Shown piece by piece: positions 1-9,204 of a stretch of 64,000 nucleotides of DNA; the stretch's first letter is position 1; each line of letters begins with the position of its first letter. Position numbers and translations under genes: made by a program. Source of the stretch: Gautieria morchelliformis (Eukaryota; Basidiomycota; Agaricomycetes; Gomphales; Gomphaceae). The DNA lies in the NCBI GenBank assembly GCA_015179125.1, contig WHVA01000444.1, forward strand, positions 31,058-95,057. Reading direction: 5' to 3'. The notes under the pieces are model-generated. The model ran no database searches. It was not told the DNA's origin and saw only the letters and a list, made by a program, of their open reading frames with translations.

Positions 1-1971
1 ATCCAATGCATCAATAACGATCACGCTCGGTCCAACGGCCATTAGGTCCTTGGATGGGTCTAGAATGAACTTTTGGAACTGCTCACGAGGTACGCGTGTG
101 GTTCGAAGTGCTTTCTGCTCCCCGACGACTTTCAGCAACGATCCTTTTCGTTCTGGATCCTGATCGGCCAGATCATGAGCAATCGTGCTAAAGACATTGT
201 CGGGGGACCGCTGTGACTGAAGAGCGCGGTCAAAAAAGTACGACGACCCGAGACGTTTGATGCTACTAAGTCGTTTGGCGACCTCGTGGGCGATGGCAGA
301 CTTGCCGGCACCCGCGACATCGTTCAAGAAAAATATGCGTGGCGTGTCCTCGCCATCCTGGTTGACCCAATCCCAGATCTCCGCAATAACCGCCTCCCGG
401 GTATCCCGAAGACAACCTTTTTCAGAATTGAACTTAGCACCGTCCGCGTAGGGCATGTCACTCAGCAGAACTGTTCCAGCTAGTTGCAAGGTGTATTAGC
501 CTCGGGAAAGACCCACAAGTCAGAAAACCCACAGAGGTCGCCGACGGCATCCAGAATACGTAGTACTTTGATTTCGGTATGAATGACGGCGTGTTCCTGT
601 AACGCCAACCTGAGTGTGTTGAAGGTTCGCTGGTATTGTGTGATCGTGGTGTCGACATCCGACCGTAGATTTTTCGCGGTTCTTTTCCCTGAAAAAAGAT
701 TATCAGTATGGCCACCTGATACACTGTGTCCAACATACAGAAGTTAATGTCTTTGGCGTAGTCGCGGATAAAGTAACTACACTCGAGCGTTTGACTCGCC
801 AAGGATACGATAAGTGGCCTTTGCGATTCAATTTCCTTCAACGGCTCTGCCAAGTGGACGAATGCATAGGTGTCGCCAATGAGTTCCGCCAGATCATTGA
901 TCCTATTGTCCCGGTCCCTCTGAGCAATGATTGTCTGGGCCAGACGTCAGTTATGCTACTCAGCTGGCGCATGAGATAGATCTACCTTGTGCACACTAGA
1001 CAGGATAGACCATGCCATTTGCGCGTAAGGATGGACCTAGAATCGAGCCAACCGTGTACATGAGATGACCTGGGAGATCGCCGGCATTTGAACCATACCT
1101 CGGACATCCCATCCACGATCTCGGTAAACAGCTTGATCTTGTCCAGGAGTGGATCCCAAGCCACCATTGTCGGGATGACAGTATTATCGGTGGCGGAAAT
1201 GATGCCGTCCACCACATTCCCTGCATCAATAACTCGGGGCGGCGCGGGGTTCATGTTATCGACCACTTTCGTTTCGCTGACTGCTTCGTTCAACTGGCCT
1301 TCCAGCGCCCCGTCGGACGCCCCGAAAGACGTGATGGTGAACTCCAGGTCAGTCCGAACATCGTGCACATTCCCTGCCTTATCGCATTTACGCAGTTTGC
1401 GAGGGACGGCCGCTGTGTTCGATGGTTGCGTGTGCATTCAATCGTAGAGCGAAAAGAACTGACTACTGACCTCCAGCTGCTCCTTCTGCAAGCAGCAACT
1501 GGATCCTTTCCTTCGCACCGCCAATGTACTCATCACTACCAATTGTATGATGCCTATAGACTTCGATTCCTAATACGGAACCCTCATGCAAGTCGTTGCT
1601 TGGCATGGACTTAATATCGCGTGAGGACAATAACATTGGAATTAAACGAACAAATAAAATGACTCATTCCACGAGGCAGCATTGCCTCTCGCAGCTACGG
1701 CCGTCTTCTTGATATCTTCATCGACAAAGAGTTTCACGTAATATTTGCCGGGACGTTTGCCCAACAGTCCGATATTGGGATGGTGATTGCATTTTAAGTC
1801 TGTGGTCGACCGTCAAGAGTCAGTATACGATGGACAGCGCAAACGAAGGAACCCCCTCCCTGCAACTTTGACCCCGCTTATTGCTGCAGGAATACTTTGG
1901 GGCGGAGAGTCAAGGATTGGCATACTGGAAAAGTTATCGTGGACTCACAGCACTGCGCCCTCATTGTCCAT
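1..1971 (-). CDS. C2 plus NACHT NTPase (fungal NLR-like), N-terminal 515 residues, continues past the left edge
   Basis: Host gene read as nine exons: 1971-1949, 1894-1845, 1799-1652, 1598-1471, 1412-1099, 1036-986, 934-739, 688-533 and 479-1. All eight introns (45-62 bp) are GT..AG and every join keeps phase, giving 515 codons with no stop. The ATG at 1971 was chosen because its exon splices cleanly into the C2 segment. Residues about 10-105 resemble a C2 domain (YYVKLFVDED, then AASWNESFYF, then SDEYIGG). Next comes a helical linker (VHPYAQMAWSIL, RPLIVSLASQTLECSYFIRD) typical of agaricomycete NACHT proteins. The NACHT domain starts near residue 380, with Walker A GAGKS at 412-416 and Walker B VIVIDALD at 508-515, the last residues visible. 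The family comprises STAND NTPases thought to act in non-self recognition or programmed cell death; ligand and effector roles are inference. The C-terminal sensor (WD40, ankyrin, TPR or none) lies outside the window. Confidence 0.85.
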
Positions 1972-2480
1972 CGTTCGCAGTGTTCGTGGTGGTCTGCTAC
2001 ACGGTCACGTGACATCACCATCATGTGCCCCCGACATCCGGCCCCAAGCCGTACGGCTTGTCACGCTCAACTCTGTCACAGGATACCATGACGCCGTCAC
2101 CATAAATGCGGGATCAAATGCCGGAGCCAGCTTCTTGGCTGGACAACTCGGCCTCTCGGTGCACTGCTCAGTCTCGGTCGTTGCCGGCTACCTGGTCCTG
2201 TCATAGGTGACTTTCGGCGTTCACGCACTCGCGCCCACTCCCACCCACCCTCGATCGCCACAGTTGCACCGTGGTTCACCACGCCCCATCGCCCGTCGCT
2301 CGCACCCAACGTCAAGTCGCGGCCTTCCTGCTCAGCCCAGTTACATGAACAACCTCATCACCATTCGCTCCCCCTCTGAGTTGCGCGCTCCCGTGCACTG
2401 TACTACACCCCACTGTCCACGTGTGTTCCACGCGGCGTCCCACCCGGTCACTATTCCCCGCTGAAAGTTCGACAGTGGCA
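1972..2480. other. Upstream region of the NACHT gene, no gene seen
   Basis: GC-rich, CA- and CCC-rich DNA 5' of the NACHT gene. Short open frames on both strands resemble no family and have no consistent splice pattern. No TATA box was recognised close to 1971. It probably holds the promoter of the minus-strand gene, but no specific element can be named. Confidence 0.3.
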
Positions 2481-2484
2481 CGAT

Positions 2485-2736
2485 GTACCAAAAGCGATCG
2501 AGATAGCCGAAGTGCATGCTCTCGCGATGGCATTAAGTACGCTTTATGGAGAGCAAGTTCCACCCTTAATTCAGAGCATTCCAAGGTCCTTCCTTGAGCC
2601 AGATCCGCTCAAGCGAATCTCACTCGAGCTGTATCGCGCTGTTTTCGGGGCTCTAATGTCGAAGGGACGTTCCTACGCCGCCATGCCTCTTTATGATGCT
2701 TACATATGCATGGAATTTGGAAAGACCTCCAATTGA
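2485..2736 (+). pseudogene. Possible coding remnant, unknown
   Basis: An open stretch reads as protein-like sequence (IEIAEVHALAMAL, then LKRISLELYRAVFG) with ordinary amino-acid composition and no start of its own before 2512. I recognise no family. It lies on the same strand as, and about 400 bp upstream of, the ComA-like relic, so it could be part of that decayed locus or of an unrelated gene. Nothing gene-like is seen between 2737 and 3110. Confidence 0.25.
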
Positions 2737-3118
2737 GCCCCAAACCTTCTTCGTCCGTTGTGATCCTGCTTTCACAGTATTTCAATGCCTAGCGATGCAC
2801 TTGCGGCTGACTTACTGCACTAGAGCCCCACCGTTTGCGACACGAACCTTCCCTCAGAGAGCCACTGTCGCTGGTAAAATTGTATCTAATCACCGCTCCG
2901 GCACGCTAGATCTCTGCAAAATACTTGGATATCTTGAGCCGCACTGTAGCGTCCGGCGGTGTGAACGACTGCGTGGGGGCATAAGATTGTGTAACGGTCT
3001 GTGGCTATTTAATACATGCCATATAACCGCTTACATTCAGCGTAGATCACCTCAGGCTCGTCTTCATCAAGCCGCACCCATCCGCTCTTGCTTGAACACA
3101 CGGTATCTAATGCCGGTA

Positions 3119-3137
3119 CCCCCCCCCCCCCCCCCCC
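3119..3137. repeat. Poly-C run (19 C)
   Basis: Nineteen consecutive C bases immediately 5' of the ComA-like relic. It is a mononucleotide tract likely to vary in length and to be a sequencing or assembly weak point. Confidence 0.9.
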
Positions 3138-3144
3138 AACTAGC

Positions 3145-3625
3145 CTAGCTGGATTTGGATTCATCGCTTCCAATCCTCTTCCACCGAAACTGCGGTTGGA
3201 ATCTGGTCGCTTTGTCACTGAATCCGTGGTCCTTACTACCATGCCGCTTTCGGGCCTCGTGTTCTTGCGAACACACTTGCCCTCACCAAGCCCTGGGTGG
3301 AGGGGCGGAAGTTTGCAGGGTCAGTATCATACCTTCCGCGGCTGTTTCGGATATGGTTGATGTAGCCCACAAACATGGTGTCTACGTTTCCACTGGAGGC
3401 TTCATAGAACGCGTCCTGACAACCAGCAACGACCGCATGCGCGACGTTGAACGATATGTTAGGCGTTGCAAACACCTTGGATTTGATGTCATTGAGCTCT
3501 CAATAGGGTTCTTGTCATTGCCATTGCCAGTTGAGGACTGGGCGAAACTTGTAAATGCGTAAGCCAAACCAGAGCATGCAATTCAATGGGGCGCAAGCGG
3601 CCATGTTAGTGTGGCGGATTTATAA
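3145..3625 (+). pseudogene. ComA-like (phosphosulfolactate synthase family) relic
   Basis: Host-gene relic of the ComA/PSL synthase family (TIM-barrel proteins that join phosphoenolpyruvate and sulfite in archaea and bacteria; fungal homologues have unproven roles). Consecutive segments match the family in the right order but in changing frames: ASNPLPPKLR, then IRGPYYHAAFGPRVLA, then KFAG, then VDVAHKHGVYVSTGGFIE, RRCKHLGFDVIELSIGF and EDWAKLV (3350-3562), then EHAIQWGASGHVSVADL (about 3577-3627). At least three frame changes separate them: between 3215 and 3230, near 3330, and near 3565. None is bounded by a convincing intron. The C-terminal third of the usual protein is not recognisable downstream. 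It is therefore a pseudogene; the best preserved part is 3330-3562. Confidence 0.65.
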
Positions 3626-5090
3626 AGTGCAGGGACGTTCGGTGTGGATGGGCCGATCGACGCGATTTCGACTGCGAGACTCTGTCAGCCATTCACATGT
3701 TTTCACGCCATAAACCACTTGAGTAAGATAATAATTACTGGAGAATTGTGCAGTCAACGTCGCGAGTACTGGAACAGGGAGCTGGACGACGGACCATAGG
3801 TATCCTAATCGACGAGACGGACCATGAGCGTGAATGGCGCAGCGAGGATCGAATGACGGCTATCAAATCAGAGACTTAGAAGTCCCTTGAAGCAAATCCA
3901 ATTACTCTATTGGCCTTCTCGATCGCACTCTTGAAATATATTGCCATAATTTAGACTTAGTTTCCACTTCCTGCTCGCGCTGCACAGATTTGGGATCTAC
4001 ACGAACGAGACCTTCTTGCATAGTGATCTTAATTAAAGCTCTTGGATGCGCATAAATCTATACAAGAAGCGAGTGCATTAAGAGTGGGGAGATAAGTGGG
4101 GTATGGTTATGAACCCACTCGCGCAAATGCAACCCCCCTACCATGGCGACTGACTGGCGACGTCATCTGTACCTGATAGCTGAGATAGACGAAAGGAGAA
4201 ACACAAAGGATATACCACAAGGAGTAGCCACTCGGAGCAGTTTGCTATAATAGAAAATACTGAGAGTGATCTAAAGAGCTTGACATGGTTAGTCGCGGTC
4301 GTCCTTCTCCCCTGGTGATTCCTAGCGAAATATATAACGGGTCCCGAGGCCAGTCTTGAGGCCGATGCACTGAGCAAAAGTGGCACTGACAGCGAAGTCA
4401 GATGTGAACCTGTATTTGATGAAGACGTCGCAGACACACGTGTAAAGACTGTAAAGTATTCACCATGAAATAACCAGAGGACAAGAAGGCCTACATGAAG
4501 TGCATAAGACGGGTCCACTGAGTTGGTCGCAGACACAATTGTGCGATATGAGTTCTGCGCTCGAGAGCAGGTCACGCACGGGGCAGGTGCTGGAGACAGC
4601 GCATGCCCGGAAGACAAGCTATGGGTAGTGAAATTATGTATTGACTAGAGAAAGAACACCAACAGCACACGTACAGTCGAGAACGATGACGATGCTGTAG
4701 CGACGAGCAGTGGCCGTAGAGCGAACGGCCAGCTAGACGAAACGCGCAGATGCATCCGGTCGCCCATCATCAGTCCACGTATCGCCTTCCGTACTACTGC
4801 GTCGCTGAAACTGCCGCGGCCATCCCCGCGCAGTGCGCACGCGAGTCCGAGCCGGCGCTGTCGTCGTTGGCGCGTCGGGTCGCGATGCTGAGACGCTCAC
4901 GATCGCTGTGAACTTATTGTTGTGTGCAGCAGCGCGTTCCTGCTCCACCGTCGCCACTGTGAGGCCGGGTCTGGTCAAGCAACCATCTGAGATCGGTCAG
5001 TCGGTTGATGTGTCCGCGAGTGGGCTGGTCGAGGGCAGCTTGGGACTAGTGACTGTGAGGAGGAATTTAGCGCAGGGTTAAGAGACGAGC
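3626..5090. other. No confident gene
   Basis: About 1.4 kb without a recognisable protein. A 159-codon open frame on the minus strand (4617-4138) has serine-rich, unstructured composition and no family resemblance. The section 4740-4980 is CpG-rich with short frames on both strands. I see no repeats or terminal structures. Confidence 0.3.
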
Positions 5091-5226
5091 GGAGGTAACT
5101 CGTCGAATGAGCTGCCGTCCATGACTTCTGCGAGAGTCTCGATATCCATGTCGTCATTGCCTCCCAGGGCGCCTCCGCGGAGGACATGCGCGCGCGACGA
5201 AAATGGGACCGCGCGCGCCCCTGGGT
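5090..5226 (-). pseudogene. Possible acidic C-terminal exon, unknown protein
   Basis: On the minus strand a frame ending at about 5093 reads as an acidic tail (GGNDDMDIETLAEVMDG, then SSFDELPPLVS and stop), plausible for the end of a regulatory protein. Upstream it meets a stop within about 40 codons, near the tandem repeats at 5252-5285, and no splice partner was found. Treat it as a fragment or a chance frame. Confidence 0.25.
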
Positions 5227-5251
5227 ATGTGCTGACATGGGTGTCAATGGG

Positions 5252-5285
5252 TGGTCATAGGCCCCGGTGGTCATAGGCCCCGGGT
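5252..5285. repeat. Two tandem 18 bp copies (GGTGGTCATAGGCCCCGG)
   Basis: The 18 bp unit occurs twice head to tail, about 30 bp before the large palindrome at 5316-5380. Confidence 0.75.
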
Positions 5286-5315
5286 GACAAATACGTCAGG
5301 CCGTGCGCTTGCCAT

Positions 5316-5380
5316 GTCGGCATGACGCACGAGTCAGCCAAAGCTTGCGAGCTTTTGGCTAGGTCGTGCGTCATGCCGAC
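5316..5380. repeat. 65 bp near-perfect palindrome (hairpin)
   Basis: A 17 bp outer arm (GTCGGCATGACGCACGA, 5316-5332) is repeated exactly in inverse at 5364-5380. Inside, AGCCAAAGCT and AGCTTTTGGCT form a second stem around the loop TGCG. Together the stem approaches 30 bp with a small internal bulge. No coding frame uses it. It could be a miniature transposon, a transcript hairpin or a collapsed inverted duplication. Confidence 0.8.
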
Positions 5381-6035
5381 CGACCCGCCGAGCATCTGTC
5401 ATGGACAGGCTCACATTACTTTCAATTCTGTTGTCTACAATCGCTCTGCTTCAAGATGCGCTCATGGTGCAAGATGAAATCCTATCTCTTGATAGGGTAC
5501 AGAAGTGTATATGGGGATGAGTATGGAAATGGTCAGGGCAGGGGAGTGCGCAGGTAAGGAAGGGGGACACAGGAATACCTGAGGTGCATTACGCTTGAGA
5601 TCAGTACGCAAGTGGATATGAGAGTACTGAGGTACCTACATGAGGCCGGTGCAGAATTGGATACTGACATGCTTATCTGAGTATGATAAGTAACAATTGA
5701 ATCCTGTGTATTTAGCTCTCCTCAGGTAAGCGGTCAAACAGCATCGAACAAGGTGGCAGGCCTATCGGGATCGTTACATCAGTATTTCATAGTAAAATAC
5801 TGAGAAGTTAAGGGAAAAATGGTTACCGTCTCTGAATTTATCACCTGTCACAAATTCAGCCAAATTAGGGTGAAAATTGGTTGCCACTGGGGAGGGTATG
5901 TGTTGCGGAGTAGACAGGACTCCATGTAGCTCTCCCTGGACATGATGTCAAGCTCAGCGATCATTAAACACTTGCTAAGTAGCTATCAAGCAAACTAAAA
6001 TCGACAGGGACAGGCCGCACAACAGTAGAAGGAAT
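5381..6035. other. AT-richer DNA, no gene seen
   Basis: No protein-like frame of useful length and no terminal repeats were recognised between the palindrome and the integrase fossil. Confidence 0.3.
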
Positions 6036-6675
6036 TGACAACCTACGGTTGAACTACAACATGCCGCTGACGTTCATGGCAGACGGAGGGTCCCACTTCA
6101 GAAACGAGGAAGTCAGGACGTACTGCGATGCCCATGGGATATGCCAGATCATGACACCAGTGTATGCACCTTGGACGAACGGGCTAGTCGAGAACGCTAA
6201 CAAGATACTACTGGGCCAACTCAGAAGGCTATGCACACCGGACATAGACGGCGTGGACGCCAATGATGCAGACCCAAACAGGACACCAAACGACTGGCCT
6301 GACCACCTGGACGAAGCCGTCATGACCATCAACAACCGCATCATACCAGTGTGGACACTGACACCCGGAGAACTGCTATGGGGCAGGAGCCAGACACAGC
6401 ACACCAACGAGGACAGCCTGAAAGAGACGACAGGGAGAGACGTGGAACACCACCTCACTCTCACAGACACCATGAGATCGCAGGGACACGCACACATGAC
6501 AGAGGAAGCAGCAAGGAGGAAGGCAGCATACGATGACAAGGTACATCCAGTAGAGTTCAAGCCAGGAGAACTCATACAGGTGTACATCTTGAGAAGGGAG
6601 AGCAACTATGACACAAGGAACAAACCACTACCTAGATGGTCCCCACCCAGAACAAATTCACGCTGTGGGATTTGA
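6036..6675 (+). mobile_element. Ty3/gypsy integrase fossil fragment
   Basis: A frame at 6049-6675 carries part of an LTR-retrotransposon integrase core: ADGGSHFRNEEVRTYC, then APWTNGLVENANK, then a C-terminal part with FKPGELIQVY. The lineage differs from the chromoviruses elsewhere in the window. No LTR, reverse transcriptase or gag belonging to it is seen nearby, so it is an old isolated fragment. Confidence 0.75.
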
Positions 6676-6808
6676 TCCAGGTCAGTTTCATCATCACTCA
6701 TGCCACATGGCCCTATTCTATCCACAAGGTAAAGAAAGTACTTCCAATCTTTGTTGTTTGAGCACGTTTTGTAATGGTGCCAGAATAAATAAAACGGGAA
6801 TCAGTCAG

Positions 6809-7169
6809 CTACAGTGAGGATGTAATTCTGGGTATATGCCATATTTCATCTTTTGTCCTGGCGCCATTTCTGCAATTCCATGTCATGCTCTTCCTCTGTA
6901 TTTGACTTCCATGAAAGGGACCATTTTTTCTTGTAATCATAAAATTGCTTTGTAAATTCAGTTTCAACCTGTGAAACTGTGAGATCCTTGGGAAGGTCCA
7001 ACCTCTTGAACCAATTTGCGTCTTTGGCTGCAAAAAAGAATGCCTGAAGAAATATGTGGCACAAATGTTCCATTGATGTGTTGGAGCATGCTGATATGCC
7101 AAACTCAAAGTGTCTTCATGCGTAGGTCCAGGCAAGTTCTGGTCAAGATAGTCTTGCACTTCTTCATCT
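6809..7169 (-). pseudogene. Uncharacterised gene, downstream part, interrupted by gypsy-1
   Basis: Minus-strand coding-like sequence: HEDTLSLAYQHAPTHQW, then in another frame KDANWFKRLDLPKDL and TEFTKQFYDYKKKW, ending near 6846. The frame change near 7050 coincides with GT..AG options, so at least one intron is likely. The piece stops exactly at the gypsy-1 target site (7165-7169). It continues at 15245 on the far side, where the frame stays open through the target site: the codons give DCAPDEEVQDYLDQ once the single CATCT is counted. Family unknown. Confidence 0.5.
7165..7169. repeat. Target-site duplication CATCT (left) of gypsy-1
   Basis: CATCT precedes the left LTR and recurs at 15245-15249 directly after the right LTR, marking a single insertion event. 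Confidence 0.9.
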
Positions 7170-7860
7170 TGTTACGACCGTTCATTTCCGACTTCCGACC
7201 CTCAGTTCCACCACACCTTTCTGCCCCTCCGACATTTCCGCGACACATTCCGCCCCTCCGATATTTCCGACATTCCGCCCATTGTACATTTCCCTTGTTC
7301 TTTCGACTCTATTACTCGGACCAACCGGACCCGTTTCATCGTTCATCAAAACCATATATCCGGTCACCCTTGTAGTTCATTGTCAGATATGTTTTCCCAA
7401 CCCCTTGTTCTTTGCCATTGTTCTACCTCACCCTGAACCCCCTTTGTAGTCCCATTGTTCCCAATAGTTAGTTCCCACACATTGTACTCGACTTCCGCTT
7501 CCTCCGGAATTTGCGTAGTACAACACCATTACTTGTTGCTCTGCGCTTTGTATAAAAACCCCCTCATGTATGTCTGTTATTCTGCAATCAGATAATCACC
7601 TTCAATACTTGATTTCCTTCGCTCCATCTCCTGTTCTTAGCACAGCGAGTCTAGCAAGATCTCAGTCTCTCTCAGCCTTCCGTATTCCGTCTTCCACCTC
7701 AGTTCCGACTCAAGTTCCAACCAAACCTTTGGTCCAGTACTTTCCGACTTCCGACTCACTTCCGAAATACCTAGGACGATAGTTCATTGGGGGCGCAACC
7801 TATAAGTTGAAGCCGCTGTCCTTTCCAGTTCCGACTTAGCGGAAATCTCGATACGTAACA
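7170..7860 (+). repeat. gypsy-1 5' LTR (LTR family alpha)
   Basis: A 691 bp repeat beginning TGTTACGACC and ending GATACGTAACA, identical at all but three sites to 14554-15244. A TATAAAAA box at 7551-7558 marks the likely U3 promoter. A solo copy of this family lies at 30765-31420. Confidence 0.95.
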
Positions 7861-7893
7861 GTATTATCTGATTCCCACCCGATAACTATCACT

Positions 7894-9204
7894 ATGCCTC
7901 CTCGTACCACAGCTACTTCAGCTCAAGCAGGAGCTGTCAAAGCTCTCTCTTATTTTGGCAGTCTTAGATCTGCAGCACCAAGGCACGCGGAACCCTCCAG
8001 TAGCTCTCGTATCGACGATGAGTTTTCCGATGCTTTTCCGCAACATTTCGAAGAAGTTCCCGACGCTAATCCCGACGACAATCCCCACTATGACGGGAAT
8101 TCGACGAGTAGCAGCGGCGAACAAACAACAGCGTCATCCCGACGCCCAGCTCCACCACCAACACCTCCACCAGGACCACCTCCAGTTCGCCCTCATGGCG
8201 GCCCACCCGGCGGTCCCCCAGGCGGTCCTCCCGGCGGTCCTCCCGGCGGTCCTCCCGGCGGTCCTCCCGGCGGTCCTCCCGGCGGTCCTCCACCTCCAAT
8301 TCCACCTCAAATTCCCGCCAACCCAGTTCCGCCCGTGCCAGTTCCGGATCTTGCACAAGCCATCACCATGCTAGCCGGACAACTCCAGCGCCCGGCCCAA
8401 GCACCACCACAACCCAAGACAAAGGTCCGCGAACCAGATCAGTTCGACGGTTCCAACCCCAAGAAGCTCCAGCCATTTCTGGTCCAGCTTCAACTCAATT
8501 TCCGTGATCGTCCCGACGCCTTTCCCGACGACGAACGAAAGGTCAATTATGCCCTTTCCTATCTCCGAGGCACGGCTCTCGACTACTTCGAACCCGCCCT
8601 CATGGACCCGTTCGCCCTCGTTGACTGGGCCGACGATTACCCCAATTTCATTTCCGAACTCCGCAGCAACTTCGGACCATTTGACATGGAAGCCGATGTG
8701 GAAAATGAACTCGATAAGCTTCGTATGAAAGACACTCATAAGATAGCTAAATATATCGTCACATTTCAGCAGCTCGCTCCTCGAGTCCAATGGGGAGAAG
8801 CCGCACTCCGACGCCAGTTTTACATGGGCTTGCCATCCCGCATCAAGGATGAAATTGCCCGCGTTGGAAAACCCGCCACCCTTACCGACCTCCGCAACCT
8901 CGCCCAATCCATCGATTCGCGCTACTGGGAAAGACACTCCGAGATCGCTCGCGAAACGTCCGCCCAGAGCAAGAACGACAAGTCTTCCGACAAGAAGTCT
9001 GATAAAGAAAAGAAGAAGACTAATTCCGGAACCAACACCTCCGGAAACAACAACAACAACAGTTCCGGATCCAACTCCGGCACCCGGAACAACAACAACA
9101 ACACCCCTCGGAATAACCAGGCCTCTGGTTCCAACACCAACGCCCGGAAGAGCACTCCGGACCTTTCCGACAAACTTGGGAAGGACGGAAAATTAACCCT
9201 GTAG
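7894..9204 (+). CDS. gag: gypsy-1 gag (capsid-type) reading frame
   Basis: A 436-residue frame. The N-terminal third is Pro-rich, with seven tandem PGGP units encoded by a 12 bp DNA repeat (8208-8291). The centre is the retrotransposon gag fold (REPDQFDGSNPKKLQPF, then LNFRDRPDAF, then SYLRGTALDYFEP). The C-terminus is Ser/Asn/Lys-rich. It would package element RNA into cytoplasmic particles. A CCHC knuckle (CLFCGKGGHVARDC) lies just beyond the end of this frame. As part of a broken element it is a fossil. Confidence 0.9.
   Translation: MPPRTTATSAQAGAVKALSYFGSLRSAAPRHAEPSSSSRIDDEFSDAFPQHFEEVPDANPDDNPHYDGNSTSSSGEQTTASSRRPAPPPTPPPGPPPVRPHGGPPGGPPGGPPGGPPGGPPGGPPGGPPGGPPPPIPPQIPANPVPPVPVPDLAQAITMLAGQLQRPAQAPPQPKTKVREPDQFDGSNPKKLQPFLVQLQLNFRDRPDAFPDDERKVNYALSYLRGTALDYFEPALMDPFALVDWADDYPNFISELRSNFGPFDMEADVENELDKLRMKDTHKIAKYIVTFQQLAPRVQWGEAALRRQFYMGLPSRIKDEIARVGKPATLTDLRNLAQSIDSRYWERHSEIARETSAQSKNDKSSDKKSDKEKKKTNSGTNTSGNNNNNSSGSNSGTRNNNNNTPRNNQASGSNTNARKSTPDLSDKLGKDGKLTL
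8208..8291 (+). repeat. 12 bp tandem repeat in gag (about 7 copies)
   Basis: Unit GGCGGTCCTCCC repeated head to tail, encoding repeated Gly-Gly-Pro-Pro. The opposite strand shows an artefactual Arg-rich open frame here. Confidence 0.9.

Noticed and set aside
4138-4617. 159-codon minus-strand frame
   Set aside because: Ser/Leu-rich without domain, intron or family signal; not enough to call a gene.
8066-8358. Arg/Glu-Asp-Arg-rich open frames opposite gag
   Set aside because: They are the reverse reading of the 12 bp GGCGGTCCTCCC tandem repeat in gag; composition artefact.
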